Below are positions 28,014 through 39,254 of a DNA stretch of 64,000 bases, piece after piece (the first letter of the stretch is position 1; every line of letters begins with the position of its first letter). The notes under the pieces are model-generated. The model was not told where the DNA came from, did not search any database, and saw only the letters and a program-made list of their open reading frames with translations. Both the position numbers and the translations under genes were made by a program. Source of the stretch: Massilia rhizosphaerae (GTDB lineage Bacteria > Pseudomonadota > Gammaproteobacteria > Burkholderiales > Burkholderiaceae_D); contig NZ_JADKYX010000002.1 in assembly GCF_016093545.1 (NCBI RefSeq), positions 372,001-436,000 on the forward strand, read 5' to 3'.

Positions 28014-28188
28014 TAGAATCGATTGACTCGGCAATTTTTACGGCGGCGCCCCATCCCCGCGCATGCAACTTCTCGCCCTGCCGAGTCTCCCATGCATCGA
28101 CATACCCTCAGGCTCACGCCCAGGCCCAATCACGCCCGCCGTCGAAGTGAGCACCCACATCAATGAAACTACGACAATCGATAAATCA

Positions 28189-29850
28189 ATGAAGCTGAAC
28201 AACCTCAAAATCGGCCAACGCCTGGCGCTGGGCTTCGGCACGATACTGGCCTTGCTGGTGCTCGTCACCGCTGCCGGGCTGAGCAACATGAATACCCTGA
28301 GCGACACGGTGGAAAATATCGTCGCCGGCAACAATGTGCGCCTGCGGGCGGCCAACGAGATGCGCGAAGCCCAGCGCCGCGTGTCGCTCGCGGTGCGCGA
28401 CGTCATCCTGACGGACGAAGAAGACGAAATCAGGCGCTTTCTGCAGGAAATCGACGCGGCCGGGCAGGCCTACGACAGTGCCGACGCCACGTTGCAGAAG
28501 ATGGCGAAGCTGCCGCAAACGCACGCCCTGCTGGCCAAGATCCACGACGCGCGCGCGATTGCCACGCCCCTGGTCGCCCAGGCCACCGAGCTGGGCAAGC
28601 AGAACAAGCAGGCGGAAGGCATCGCTTTCCTGAAAGCCAAGGTGAGGCCAGCCACGGCCGCCTGGCGCAGCGCGATCGTCGACATGATCGATGCGCAGAG
28701 CAAGCTCAACGCGGCCGACCAGGCCGCCAGCGAAGCCCAGTACGCGCAGGCGCGCCTGACGCTGTATGCCGTTGCCGCCGCCGCGCTCATGCTTGCCGTC
28801 GTGATCGCCTGGCTCATCACGCGCTCGATCACGGGCCCGATGCGCGAAGCCGTGCGCATCGCCGCGACCGTCGCGGCGGGCGACCTGACCAGCCGCATCG
28901 AGGTCACGTCCACCGACGAGACCGGGGAACTGCTGGCCGCGCTCAGGGACATGAACGCGTCCCTGCAGACCATCGTGGGCAAGGTGCGCAGCGGCACCGA
29001 AACGCTGGCCACGGCCGCGCAGCAGATCGCGAGCGGCAACCTGGACCTGTCAAGCCGCACCGAACAGCAGGCCGGCGCGCTGGAGGAAACCGCGTCGTCG
29101 ATGGAAGAGCTGACCTCCACGGTCAAGCAGAACGCGGAGAATGCGCGCCAGGCCAACCAGCTCGCGCAATCGGCGTCCAACGTGGCCACGCGTGGCGGCG
29201 CGGTCGTGGACCGGGTGGTGGAAACGATGAGTGACATCAAGGCGTCGGCGAACAAGATCGTCGACATCATCGGCGTCATCGACGGTATTGCGTTCCAGAC
29301 CAATATCCTGGCGCTGAACGCGGCGGTCGAAGCGGCGCGTGCCGGCGAGCAGGGCCGCGGTTTCGCGGTGGTGGCGTCGGAAGTGCGCAACCTGGCACAG
29401 CGTTCGGCCGGTGCGGCCAAGGAAATCAAGGCGCTGATCGACGACTCGGTCGAGAAAGTCGGCGAAGGCAGCGATCTGGTGCAGCAGGCGGGCACGACCA
29501 TGCGCGACGTGGTCGCCAGCGTGCGCCGCGTGACGGACATCATGGCCGAGATCAGCACCGCCACCCACGAGCAGGAAGCGGGGATCGAACAGATCAATCA
29601 GGCCGTCGGCGAAATGGACGCCGTCACGCAGCAGAATGCCGCCCTCGTCGAGGAAGCGGCGGCGGCCGCGCAATCGCTGGAGGAACAATCGGGCGAACTG
29701 GAACACGTCGTCCGCGTGTTCCGCCTGGCGGGCGGTTCGGCACGCGCGGCAGCACCGGCGCGCCAGGCGGCCCGGCCGCACCTGGCCGCGGCGCCGCGCG
29801 TGCCGCGTTATGCGGCCGCCGCGGCGACGGCGGACTGGGATACGTTCTGA
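28189..29850 (+). CDS. Methyl-accepting chemotaxis protein
   Basis: A 553-residue membrane chemoreceptor. Transmembrane segments lie near residues 12-32 and 190-212 and flank a four-helix-bundle ligand domain; then come HAMP (about 213-265) and the long signalling coiled coil with the conserved hairpin tip [18 protein letters not shown]. Glutamine/glutamate pairs around [17 protein letters not shown] are likely methylation sites. The start [17 protein letters not shown] is the usual beginning in this group; an ATG at 28063 in frame would add 42 untypical residues. No strong ribosome binding site is seen before 28189. No other chemotaxis gene is adjacent. Confidence 0.92.
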   Translation: MKLNNLKIGQRLALGFGTILALLVLVTAAGLSNMNTLSDTVENIVAGNNVRLRAANEMREAQRRVSLAVRDVILTDEEDEIRRFLQEIDAAGQAYDSADATLQKMAKLPQTHALLAKIHDARAIATPLVAQATELGKQNKQAEGIAFLKAKVRPATAAWRSAIVDMIDAQSKLNAADQAASEAQYAQARLTLYAVAAAALMLAVVIAWLITRSITGPMREAVRIAATVAAGDLTSRIEVTSTDETGELLAALRDMNASLQTIVGKVRSGTETLATAAQQIASGNLDLSSRTEQQAGALEETASSMEELTSTVKQNAENARQANQLAQSASNVATRGGAVVDRVVETMSDIKASANKIVDIIGVIDGIAFQTNILALNAAVEAARAGEQGRGFAVVASEVRNLAQRSAGAAKEIKALIDDSVEKVGEGSDLVQQAGTTMRDVVASVRRVTDIMAEISTATHEQEAGIEQINQAVGEMDAVTQQNAALVEEAAAAAQSLEEQSGELEHVVRVFRLAGGSARAAAPARQAARPHLAAAPRVPRYAAAAATADWDTF

Positions 29851-29851
29851 G

Positions 29852-30244
29852 TCAGCCGTCCACGCGTCCCGCGTCCGGGCGCGTGTCCTTGTACTCGTAA
29901 TACTTGCGCGCGTCGCCCCGCACCTTGTCGGCGGGGTATTTGGCGCGGTTGAGCACCATCTTGTCCTGCACGGCGGCGAACAGGTCGACGTCCAGCTTGT
30001 CGGCCAGGCGCACGAGATACACGAGCACGTCGGCCATCTCGTGGCGCACCTCGGCGAGCTTGTCCGCGCCCAGTTCGTCGGCCCGGCCGTGCTGGAGCCA
30101 CTGGAAGTGTTCCAGCAGCTCGGCCGCTTCCACCGTCAGCGCGGATGCCAGGTTCTTGGGCGTGTGAAACTGGTCCCAATCACGCTCTTCGACGAACTGG
30201 CGCACGATGGCGCGCAGCCGGTCGAGCTCGCCGCCGGGCTCCAT
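29852..30244 (-). CDS. MazG-like nucleotide pyrophosphohydrolase
   Basis: A 130-residue all-alpha NTP pyrophosphohydrolase-type protein. The metal-binding acidic pattern is in VEAAELLEHFQW and EVRHEMADVLVYLVRLADKL. Such proteins (MazG/RS21-C6/dCTPase group) clear non-canonical nucleotides. The ATG at 30244 overlaps the carbonic anhydrase stop as ATGA, so the pair is coupled. Its stop is only 1 bp from the stop of the convergent chemoreceptor gene. Confidence 0.85.
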   Translation of the reverse strand: MEPGGELDRLRAIVRQFVEERDWDQFHTPKNLASALTVEAAELLEHFQWLQHGRADELGADKLAEVRHEMADVLVYLVRLADKLDVDLFAAVQDKMVLNRAKYPADKVRGDARKYYEYKDTRPDAGRVDG

Positions 30245-30918
30245 CACTTGTTGCCGCCGACGAGGTAGCCCTGCAGGATCTTGTCCAGCTTGGGCTGGAT
30301 CTCGTCGTAGCTGCTGACGGTCATGCCCAGGTCGCGCAGCAGGCCGTCGTGCACGCCGTAGACCCAGCTGTGGATCGTCAGGCTCTGGCCGCGTTCCCAC
30401 GCGTCGCGCACGATGGTCGTCTGCGCCACGTTGATGACCTGTTCGGCCACGTTCAGTTCGACGAGACGGGCCATCGCGGCCGCGCCGGACACGTTGCCGA
30501 GGTATTTGCCGTGCTTGTCGCGCACGTCGCGCACGTGGCCGAGCCAGTTGTCGGCCAGGCCGACGCGCGTGTTGTTCAGCGCCGCACCCACGCCCGAGCA
30601 GGCGTAGTGGCCGCACAGGATAATGTGCTTGACCTTGAGCACGTCGACGGCGAACTGCAGCACGGTCAGGCAATTCAGGTCCGAATGGGAGACGACGTTG
30701 GCGATGTTGCGGTGGACGAACAGCTCGCCCGGCGCCATGCCGACGAGTTCATTGGCCGGCACGCGGCTGTCGGAGCAGCCGATCCACAGGTATTCGGGGG
30801 ACTGCTGGGAGGCAAGATCCTGGAAGAAGTCGGGGTCTTCCTGGACCATCGAGGCCGCCCATTGGCGGTTGCGTTCGAAGAGGTCTGCGGCGGTGAGGCC
30901 GGTGGGGGTCTTTGCCAT
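30244..30918 (-). CDS. can: Beta-class carbonic anhydrase
   Basis: A 224-residue zinc enzyme interconverting CO2 and bicarbonate. The zinc ligands are in IGCSDSRVP (Cys, with the Asp-Arg dyad) and CGHYACSGVGAAL (His and Cys). The length and the FVHRNIANVV segment fit the Can/CynT2 group. It is upstream of, and coupled to, the MazG-like gene, and lies downstream of dnaJ beyond a strong terminator. Confidence 0.95.
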   Translation of the reverse strand: MAKTPTGLTAADLFERNRQWAASMVQEDPDFFQDLASQQSPEYLWIGCSDSRVPANELVGMAPGELFVHRNIANVVSHSDLNCLTVLQFAVDVLKVKHIILCGHYACSGVGAALNNTRVGLADNWLGHVRDVRDKHGKYLGNVSGAAAMARLVELNVAEQVINVAQTTIVRDAWERGQSLTIHSWVYGVHDGLLRDLGMTVSSYDEIQPKLDKILQGYLVGGNK

Positions 30919-30966
30919 GACGTTTTACCTTGTTTTAAAACTTGTTTAATCGACCACATTCCGGTC

Positions 30967-31000
30967 AAAAAAAACCGCCGGGGCTCGCGCTCCCGGCGGT
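30967..31000 (-). terminator. Rho-independent terminator after dnaJ
   Basis: Read on the minus strand: stem ACCGCCGGG/CCCGGCGGT with an 8-9 nt loop, followed directly by a run of eight T. It starts 13 bp past the dnaJ stop and separates dnaJ from the carbonic anhydrase gene. Confidence 0.9.
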
Positions 31001-31012
31001 CCATCCGCTATC

Positions 31013-32134
31013 TTACTCGAAGAAGTCCTTGACCTTGTCCATCCAGCCCTTGCTCTGCGGGCTGTGCTTCGCGCCGCCCTCGTTCGTCAGACGGTCGAAT
31101 TCGCGCAGCAAGTCCTTCTGCTTCTCGGTGAGCTTGACGGGCGTCTCGACCACGACGTGGCAGAACAGGTCGCCCGAATAGCCCGAGCGCACGCCCTTGA
31201 TGCCCTTGCCCTTGAGGCGGAAGGTCTTGCCGGTCTGGGTGCCTTCGGGGATCGTGAACGAGACCTTGCCGCCCAGCGTCGGCACTTCGATCTCGCCGCC
31301 CAGCGCAGCCTTGGAGAACGAGATCGGCATTTCGCAATGCAGGTCGTCGCCTTCGCGCTGGAACACGGTGTGCGGCTTGATGTGGATCTCGACGTACAGG
31401 TCGCCCGGCGGCCCGCCGTTCGTGCCCGGCTCGCCGTTGCCGGTCGAGCGGATGCGCATGCCGCTGTCGATGCCGGCCGGGATCTTGACTTCCAGGGTCT
31501 TGTTGCGTTTGATGCGTCCGGCGCCGCCGCAGGCCGCGCACGGTTCCGGGATGATCTTGCCGCTGCCGTGACACTTCGGGCAGGTCTGCTGGATCGAGAA
31601 GAAACCCTGCTGCATGCGCACCTGGCCGTGGCCGTGGCAGGTCGAGCAGGTGACGGGCGACGTGCCCGGCTTGGCGCCGCTGCCGTGGCAGGTGTCGCAC
31701 TTGTCCCAGCTCGGCACGCGGATCGTCGTGTCGAAACCGGCGGCTGCCTGTTCCAGCGAAATTTCCAGGTTGTAGCGCAGGTCGGCGCCGCGGTACACCT
31801 GCGGACCCGAGCTGCGGCCACGTCCGCCGCCGAAGATGTCGCCGAAGATGTCGCCGAACGCATCGCCGAAGCCGCCGGCCCCGAAGCCGCCGCCCATGCC
31901 GCCGTTCGGATCGACGCCAGCGTGACCGTAGCGGTCGTAAGCCTCGCGCTTTTCCGGATTGGTCAGCATCTCGTAGGCTTCCTTGACCTCCTTGAACTTC
32001 TCTTCCGCTTCCTTGTTGTCGGGGTTGCGGTCCGGATGGTACTTCATCGCAAGCTTGCGATAGGCCTTCTTGATCTCGTCTTCCGAAGCACTCTTCGCGA
32101 CGCCGAGGATCTCGTAAAAATCACGCTTTGCCAT
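31013..32134 (-). CDS. dnaJ: Chaperone protein DnaJ
   Basis: The 373-residue Hsp40 co-chaperone of DnaK. The J domain (1-70) contains the HPD motif in [12 protein letters not shown] Gly/Phe-rich linker (about 72-105, [13 protein letters not shown]) follows, then four zinc motifs [24 protein letters not shown] and CAACGGAG, and the substrate-binding C-terminal domains. It lies downstream of dnaK on the same strand, but a terminator and a REP unit lie between, so it probably has its own promoter as well. AGTATA (TATACT on the minus strand) at 32215-32220 is a possible -10. Confidence 0.97.
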   Translation of the reverse strand: MAKRDFYEILGVAKSASEDEIKKAYRKLAMKYHPDRNPDNKEAEEKFKEVKEAYEMLTNPEKREAYDRYGHAGVDPNGGMGGGFGAGGFGDAFGDIFGDIFGGGRGRSSGPQVYRGADLRYNLEISLEQAAAGFDTTIRVPSWDKCDTCHGSGAKPGTSPVTCSTCHGHGQVRMQQGFFSIQQTCPKCHGSGKIIPEPCAACGGAGRIKRNKTLEVKIPAGIDSGMRIRSTGNGEPGTNGGPPGDLYVEIHIKPHTVFQREGDDLHCEMPISFSKAALGGEIEVPTLGGKVSFTIPEGTQTGKTFRLKGKGIKGVRSGYSGDLFCHVVVETPVKLTEKQKDLLREFDRLTNEGGAKHSPQSKGWMDKVKDFFE

Positions 32135-32296
32135 TTGTCGGCACCTTGCTGTCTATCTACAAAAGAACTGTGGCGAACCGGGCGCACCCCGCGAACGCAC
32201 AGCCAAAAGGATCGAGTATACAGTGAGCATCACGGGCTTGCGCGACTCGGCCATAAAAACAACGGCCAAGTCCGCCCCGCGGATTCTGGACACCAC

Positions 32297-32340
32297 AAAA
32301 AAACCGAGCCGGGCACCATGAGGTCGCTTCGGCTCGGCGG
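32297..32340 (-). terminator. Rho-independent terminator after dnaK
   Basis: Minus-strand stem CCGAGCCG/CGGCTCGG (32330-32337 with 32304-32311), an 18-nt loop, and then a run of seven T. It lies about 50 bp past the dnaK stop, after a single REP-like unit. Confidence 0.8.
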
Positions 32341-32357
32341 GTTTGGCAGGTTGGACG

Positions 32358-32383
32358 CGTGGGCGGAGGGCCGCCCACCCTAC
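32358..32383 (-). repeat. Single REP-like unit after dnaK
   Basis: GTAG head followed by stem GGTGGGCGG/CCGCCCACG (last base pair lost) around a CCCT loop. It ends 4 bp from the dnaK stop codon and lies between that stop and the terminator. Confidence 0.8.
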
Positions 32384-32387
32384 CCTG

Positions 32388-34328
<1,941 letters not shown>

Positions 34329-34368
34329 AATATTTTCCTTTTTAGTACTAAGTTTTCAGATGTGTCGA

Positions 34369-34396
34369 ATATTGGGAAATACTGGTTGCTTTCAAG
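34369..34396 (-). promoter_or_regulatory. Sigma-32 (heat-shock) promoter of dnaK
   Basis: On the minus strand CTTGAAA (34396-34390), 13 bases, then CCCAATAT (34376-34369), close to the sigma-32 consensus CTTGAAA-N11-16-CCCCATNT. It lies 41 bp before the dnaK ATG. Both hexamers and the spacing are identical to the grpE promoter at 35047-35074. Confidence 0.85.
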
Positions 34397-34420
34397 AGCT
34401 TGTTCAGCCCCAGCGCAACA

Positions 34421-34978
34421 TTATTTCGGTGCGGCGGCGGTCACGATGGCCGGACGCAGCAGGCGGTCGGCGATCATGTAACCCTTCTGCAGGACGGCGA
34501 CCACGGTGTTCGCTTCCTGCTCGGACGGGACCACGGCCACGGCCTGGTGCTTGTTCGGGTCGAGCTTGTCGCCCGGCTGCGGCATCACTTCGACCAGACG
34601 GTTCTTCTCGAACGCGGCGGTGAGCTGCTTGAGGGTCATCTCGACGCCTTCCTTGATCGATTCGACCGTCGGCGCTTCGACTTTCAGGGCCATCTCGAGG
34701 CTGTCGCGCACAGGCACCATGGCCTCGGCGAAGCTTTCGATGGCGAATTTATGGGCCTTGCTCACATCTTCCTGGGCACGGCGGCGGATATTGTCCGCCT
34801 CGGCCTTGGCACGCATGAAGGCGTCGTGCATTTCGGCCAGCTTGGCTTCGGTGGCGCTCAGCTGTTCTTCGAGGCCGGGCTCCGTCGCCGGTGCGCCCTG
34901 GGCCGCTGCTGCTGCGGCGGCGGCCGCTGCGTCGGCTTCCGGCTGATTGCTCACCTCTTGGTTTTCTTGGTCTTGCAT
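34421..34978 (-). CDS. grpE: Nucleotide exchange factor GrpE
   Basis: The 185-residue DnaK nucleotide-exchange factor. An acidic, Ala-rich N-terminus (residues 1-40) is followed by a long coiled helix ([20 protein letters not shown], then [10 protein letters not shown]) and the beta-wing domain ([17 protein letters not shown] and [12 protein letters not shown]). The ATG at 34978 is preferred because AGGAG precedes it by about 8 bases; a longer in-frame start at 34999 would bury that site. It has a sigma-32 type promoter upstream and is followed by dnaK. Confidence 0.95.
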   Translation of the reverse strand: MQDQENQEVSNQPEADAAAAAAAAAAQGAPATEPGLEEQLSATEAKLAEMHDAFMRAKAEADNIRRRAQEDVSKAHKFAIESFAEAMVPVRDSLEMALKVEAPTVESIKEGVEMTLKQLTAAFEKNRLVEVMPQPGDKLDPNKHQAVAVVPSEQEANTVVAVLQKGYMIADRLLRPAIVTAAAPK

Positions 34979-35046
34979 CGAAAAAACTCCTGGAATCAAG
35001 GACTTGGCTGATTGATTGGACGGTAATACCGCTTACACAGGCCCCC

Positions 35047-35074
35047 ATATTGGGCAATCCCCACCATTTTCAAG
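35047..35074 (-). promoter_or_regulatory. Sigma-32 (heat-shock) promoter of grpE
   Basis: On the minus strand CTTGAAA (35074-35068), 13 bases, then CCCAATAT (35054-35047), 69 bp before the grpE ATG. It matches the sigma-32 consensus at all -35 positions and most -10 positions. Confidence 0.85.
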
Positions 35075-35211
35075 GGGAGTTGCCGAACTAATATGCAGAT
35101 GTGCGTAGTCTTTTGTTACAGGATTTACTTGCTCGTAGTCACCATCGACAGCCGGCCGTTCTACTATTGTTTCGTTAAGACATCCGTCCAAACGACCCGA
35201 TGGGAACGAAC
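35075..35211. other. Gap between grpE promoter and the small ORF
   Basis: Part of the 425-bp stretch between grpE and hemH with no long gene. Apart from the heat-shock promoter, the 35-aa frame at 35212 and the REP unit at 35350, I see nothing definite here: no CIRCE element and no hairpin with a T-run. Confidence 0.4.
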
Positions 35212-35319
35212 ATGAAACTGCATCTGATCAGCGGCGCCGTGCTCATCTACACCCTGCTCACGCTGGCTGCGATCTGCTTGTCGGAACTCGGGGCGGTGCC
35301 GCAAAACATGGCATTTTAA
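35212..35319 (+). CDS. Possible small membrane peptide (35 aa)
   Basis: An ATG-initiated frame of 35 residues beginning MKLHLISGAVLIYTLL, with one hydrophobic helix (about residues 4-23) and a short polar tail. A GGGAACG stretch 5 bases upstream could serve as a weak ribosome binding site. It lies alone between grpE and the hemH terminus, on the opposite strand to both. No family recognised. Chance open frames of this size are common in GC-rich DNA, so support is only the helix and the plausible start. Confidence 0.3.
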   Translation: MKLHLISGAVLIYTLLTLAAICLSELGAVPQNMAF

Positions 35320-35349
35320 CATCCCGCGGTAACCGGGCCGCATGCGTCT

Positions 35350-35374
35350 GGTGGGCACGGGGTGCCCACCCTAC
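35350..35374 (-). repeat. Single REP-like unit after hemH
   Basis: GTAG head, stem GGTGGGCAC/GTGCCCACC, loop CCC, all perfect. It lies 30 bp past the hemH stop codon. Confidence 0.85.
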
Positions 35375-35403
35375 ATATTGATCGTTCCGGCGACGTTGAT
35401 TGA

Positions 35404-36507
35404 TTACGCGCCCATTTTTGCGGCATGCTCGCGCGCGATCTCCGCATCGCGGCGGCGCGCCTCGCGCTCCGCGGGCGTGAGCATCGTCGGCCAGCCGATC
35501 AGGTGCTGTTCGGCGATCTCGGCCATGCCGACGATCCAGGCCGGATTATCGTTCAGGCAAGGGATGTAGTGGTAATCCTGGCCGCCGTTCGACTCGAAAT
35601 CGTGGCGCACTTCCATATTGATTTCTTCCAGCGTCTCCAGGCAGTCGCTGGTAAAACCCGGGCACATGACGTCGATGCGCTTGACGCCCGCGCGCGCCAG
35701 CTGCTGCACGGTCGGCGCCGTGTACGGCTGCAGCCATTCGGTACGGCCGAAGCGCGATTGGAACGTCACCAGGTATTGATCGGGCGCCAGGCGCAGGCGC
35801 GCCGCCAGCAGGCGGGCCGTCCGGTGGCATTCGCAGTGGTACGGGTCGCCCAGCAGCAAGGTGCGCTTGGGCACGCCGTGGAAACTCATGACCAGTTTCT
35901 CGCCGCGGCCGTGCGCTTCCCAGTACGACTCCACGGACTCCGCCAGCGCCTCGATGTAACCGTCGTGGTCGTGATAATGCTTCACGAGACGCAGTTCCGG
36001 GATGTTGCGCACTTTCTTGAAATGGTCGAAGACGGCGTCCCAGATCGACGCGGTCGTCGTGCCGGAATACTGCGGATATGCGGGCAGCACGACGATCCGG
36101 TCGACGCCGCGCGCCTTGAGGTCGTCCAGCACGTCCGGCAGCGCGGGCGAGCCGTAGCGCATCGCCATCGTCACGGCCACGTCGTGGTGGCCGCGCTGCC
36201 CGAGCAGCGCCTGCAGCGCGGCCGCCTGCCGCTGCGTGTACACCATCAAGGGCGAGCCGTCGCGGCGCCAGATGCTCGCGTATTTTTTGGCCGACTGCCC
36301 CGAGCGGAACGGCAGGATCGCCAGGCGCAGGATGACGTTCCACACGGCGAGCGGGATTTCCACGACGCGCGGATCAAGCAGGAATTGCTTCAGGTAGCGC
36401 CGGACCGCCTGCTTCGTGGGCGCGTCGGGCGTGCCGAGGTTGACGAGGACGATGGCGCTCGTTGCGATGGTGCCGTGTTCGTGCGGCGGTTCCTGGTTGA
36501 AGGCCAT
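35404..36507 (-). CDS. hemH: Ferrochelatase
   Basis: Inserts Fe2+ into protoporphyrin IX, the last step of heme synthesis. The 367-residue protein has VLVNLGTPDAPT near the start, LPAYPQYSGTTTASIWDAV, the catalytic His in MSFHGVPKRTL, and VMCPGFTSDCLETLEEI. The usual bacterial length is 320-370. It lies 3 bp after the recN stop, so recN and hemH are probably one transcript, giving a nadK-recN-hemH unit. Confidence 0.96.
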   Translation of the reverse strand: MAFNQEPPHEHGTIATSAIVLVNLGTPDAPTKQAVRRYLKQFLLDPRVVEIPLAVWNVILRLAILPFRSGQSAKKYASIWRRDGSPLMVYTQRQAAALQALLGQRGHHDVAVTMAMRYGSPALPDVLDDLKARGVDRIVVLPAYPQYSGTTTASIWDAVFDHFKKVRNIPELRLVKHYHDHDGYIEALAESVESYWEAHGRGEKLVMSFHGVPKRTLLLGDPYHCECHRTARLLAARLRLAPDQYLVTFQSRFGRTEWLQPYTAPTVQQLARAGVKRIDVMCPGFTSDCLETLEEINMEVRHDFESNGGQDYHYIPCLNDNPAWIVGMAEIAEQHLIGWPTMLTPAEREARRRDAEIAREHAAKMGA

Positions 36508-36510
36508 GAT

Positions 36511-38175
36511 TCAGGACGCCAGCAACTCGCGCGCATGCTTGCGCGTCGTCTCGGTGATCTCGATGCCGCCCAACATGCGCGCCACCTCCTCCACGCGGGC
36601 CTTGTTGTCGAGCACGTCGATGCGCGACACGGTCTTGCCGCCGTCCGTCGTGCCCTTGGCCACCTGGAAGTGCTGGTTCGCCTGGCTCGCCACCTGCGGC
36701 AAGTGCGTGACGCACAGCACCTGCCGGCCCTGCCCCAGGCGTTTCAGCAGGCGCCCGACGACTTCCGCCACGCCGCCGCCGATGCCCGTGTCGACCTCGT
36801 CGAAGATCAAGGTGGGCACCGTCGTCGCGTTGGACGTGATGACGGAGATCGCCAGCGAGATGCGCGCCAGTTCGCCGCCCGACGCGACCTTGGCCAGCGG
36901 CCGCGGCGCGACGCCGGCGTGGCCCGCGACGAGGAACTCGACCTGCTCGACGCCGTACACGGCCGGTTCGCACGGGTTCAGCGCGACGACGAAGCGGCCG
37001 CCGCTCATCGACAATTCCTGCATCGCTTCCGAGACCTGCGACGACAGGCGCTGGGCCGCCTGCGCGCGCGTCGCGGACAGTTTATTGGCCGCCGCCAGGT
37101 ACACCGCCTTCGCCTGGTCTTCCTGGCGGCGCAGGCCTTCCACGTCGCTGGCGTCGGCCAGCTGCTGCAGCTTCGCCTTCAACGCGGCGTGTTCTTCCGG
37201 CAGCTCGTCCGGCGTGACGCGGAATTTGCGGGCCGTGCTGTGGATCGCGTCCATGCGCGCATCCACCTGGGACAAGCGCTCGGGATCGAGCTCGACCTTG
37301 TCGACATAGGTGTTCAGCGCGTACACGGCTTCCTGCAGCTGGATGCGCGCCGGCTCCAGGCAGTCGAGCACGGCCTGCAGGCCCGCGTCGACGCCGGCCA
37401 GCTTCGACAATTTCTGGTTCAGCGCCGACAGCTGCGACAGGATCGGCTGCTCCGATTCGGACAGCGCGTTCAAGGCTTCCTGCGCGCCTTCGATGAGGCT
37501 GGCGGCATGCGACAGGCGGCTGTGTTCGTTCGTGATCTCGGCCCACTCGCCCGGCTTCGCGGCCAGCTTGTCGAGCTCGCCGACCTGCCATTCGAGGCGC
37601 TCGCGTTCCAGCAGCACGTTCTTCGCGTTCGTCTCGAATTCCTCGCGCTGGCGCGCCAGCGCCTTCCACGCTTTATAGGCACGCGCGACTTCCTGCACCT
37701 GCGCGCTGGCGCCGGGGTCGCGCACGGCGACCTGGTTGTCCAGCAGGGCGCGCTGGGCGTCGAGCTTGAGCAGCGACTGGTGCGCGTGCTGGCCGTGGAT
37801 GTCGACGAGCAGCTCGCCCAGTTCGCGCAACTGGCTCGCGGTGGCGGCGATGCCGTTGATGTAGGACTTGGAGCGGCCGGCGTTGTCGATCACGCGGCGC
37901 AGCAGCGCGCCGCCCTCGTCGCTGCCGAACTCGTTCTCGTCCAGCCAGCCGGCGGCTGCCGGCGTCAGGGCGAAGTCGGCGCTGATGTCGGCCTTGGCCG
38001 CGCCTTCGCGCACCATGCTCGCCTCACCGCGGCCGCCCAGCGCGAGCTGGAGCGCGTCGATCAGGATCGACTTGCCGGCGCCGGTCTCGCCGGTGAACAC
38101 CGTGAAGCCGTTCGAGAACTCGAGCTCGATCGTGTCGACGATGACGAAGTCGCGGATGGTCAATGTGCGCAACAT
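36511..38175 (-). CDS. recN: DNA repair protein RecN
   Basis: A 554-residue SMC-like ATPase of double-strand break repair. An N-terminal Walker A GETGAGKSIL (near residue 30) is separated by two coiled-coil arms from the C-terminal ASGGELARISLA signature and LIFDEVDTGIGG Walker B. I take the ATG at 38175 (MLRTLTIRDF), the family's usual start. The ATG at 38187 is also in frame, with AGGAG directly abutting it, so the true start is open between these two. A LexA box lies upstream of nadK, 31 bp before which recN starts, consistent with SOS control. Confidence 0.94.
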   Translation of the reverse strand: MLRTLTIRDFVIVDTIELEFSNGFTVFTGETGAGKSILIDALQLALGGRGEASMVREGAAKADISADFALTPAAAGWLDENEFGSDEGGALLRRVIDNAGRSKSYINGIAATASQLRELGELLVDIHGQHAHQSLLKLDAQRALLDNQVAVRDPGASAQVQEVARAYKAWKALARQREEFETNAKNVLLERERLEWQVGELDKLAAKPGEWAEITNEHSRLSHAASLIEGAQEALNALSESEQPILSQLSALNQKLSKLAGVDAGLQAVLDCLEPARIQLQEAVYALNTYVDKVELDPERLSQVDARMDAIHSTARKFRVTPDELPEEHAALKAKLQQLADASDVEGLRRQEDQAKAVYLAAANKLSATRAQAAQRLSSQVSEAMQELSMSGGRFVVALNPCEPAVYGVEQVEFLVAGHAGVAPRPLAKVASGGELARISLAISVITSNATTVPTLIFDEVDTGIGGGVAEVVGRLLKRLGQGRQVLCVTHLPQVASQANQHFQVAKGTTDGGKTVSRIDVLDNKARVEEVARMLGGIEITETTRKHARELLAS

Positions 38176-38206
38176 GAAGAAACTCATCTCCTGATGGATG
38201 CTGGAA

Positions 38207-39109
38207 TTATTTGAGCTTGCCGTCACCGGACGGATATTCGTTCCAGTGCAGCTTCTCGCGCAGCGTATGGTAGTAGCTCCACCCTTCCGGATGCAGGAAG
38301 GTGACGGTGTCGGGCGAGCGCGAGATCATGATCTGGTCGCCGTGCTGCAGGCTCGTGAACGTTTGCATGTCGAAATTCACGCTGATGTCGCGGCCGTTGA
38401 TGATCTCGACGACGATGTCGCTCGTGTTCGGCACGACGATCGGGCGGTTGGACAGCGCGTGCGGCGCGATCGGCACCAGCACGATGCCCGCCAGCGTGGG
38501 ATGCAGCAACGGCCCGCCGGCCGACAGCGCGTACGCCGTGGAGCCGGTAGGCGTGGACACGATGAGGCCGTCCGAACGCTGGTTGTACATGAAGGTGCCG
38601 TCCACCGTGACCTTGAGCTCGGCCATGCCGGCGCCCGTGCCGCGCGCGACGACGACGTCGTTGACGGCGACGGAACAGTGGATCTCGACGCCTTCGCGCA
38701 CGACGCGCGCCGCCAGCAGCGACCGTTCCTCGGCCTTGGCCTTGCCGCTGAGGATGTCGCCCAGCGCGGGCAGCATGCGGTCGATGGGGATGTCGGTCAT
38801 GAAGCCCAGGCGGCCCTGGTTGATGCCGATGAGCGGCACGCGGTAGCGCGCCAGCCGGCGGGCGATGCCGAGCATCGTGCCGTCGCCGCCGACGACGATG
38901 GCCTTGTCGCAGTGCTCGCCGATGCCGTCGATCGTCATGGCCTCCACGCCGGCGACCTGCACGTGCGCCGCCGTCTCCTGCTCGAACACGACGCGGTAGC
39001 CGGCGCCCTGCAGGAAGTCGACGATGGCCCGTACCGGCTCGTCGATGCCGGCCGTGTTGTGCCGTACGACGAGCGCGATGGTTTGTTGCGGTTCAGGCGT
39101 CACGGACAT
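38207..39109 (-). CDS. nadK: NAD kinase
   Basis: Phosphorylates NAD+ to NADP+. The 300-residue protein has the [13 protein letters not shown] loop, [13 protein letters not shown], and the [22 protein letters not shown] signature near residue 180-200. The start MSVTPEPQQ at 39109 is the first ATG and suits the family. It is followed by recN after 31 bp. The LexA box at 39189-39208 lies 80 bp upstream. In many Burkholderiales hrcA precedes nadK; here that place holds a DUF3667-type gene instead. Confidence 0.96.
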   Translation of the reverse strand: MSVTPEPQQTIALVVRHNTAGIDEPVRAIVDFLQGAGYRVVFEQETAAHVQVAGVEAMTIDGIGEHCDKAIVVGGDGTMLGIARRLARYRVPLIGINQGRLGFMTDIPIDRMLPALGDILSGKAKAEERSLLAARVVREGVEIHCSVAVNDVVVARGTGAGMAELKVTVDGTFMYNQRSDGLIVSTPTGSTAYALSAGGPLLHPTLAGIVLVPIAPHALSNRPIVVPNTSDIVVEIINGRDISVNFDMQTFTSLQHGDQIMISRSPDTVTFLHPEGWSYYHTLREKLHWNEYPSGDGKLK

Positions 39110-39188
39110 ACGACTCTCGGCAGCAGGGGTTAGGGAGACAGAAGATTAACCGATTCGCCCGGCTTCTGCACTATCGCAACTCAGCAAA

Positions 39189-39208
39189 TACTGTACAAAC
39201 GCACAGTA
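39189..39208. promoter_or_regulatory. LexA (SOS) box upstream of nadK-recN
   Basis: TACTGT, eight bases, ACAGTA: a perfect outer palindrome fitting the CTGT-N8-ACAG LexA consensus of beta- and gammaproteobacteria. It is 80 bp before the nadK start on the minus strand; recN, a classic SOS gene, is next in line. Confidence 0.85.
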
Positions 39209-39254
39209 TAGTTGGGCGGACGGACTTCCGGCAAGCAGACCAGTCGAGCTCGCT

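Noticed and set aside
35425..38214. An open frame of 929 codons on + opposite hemH and recN
   Set aside because: Shadow of two clear genes; no motif.
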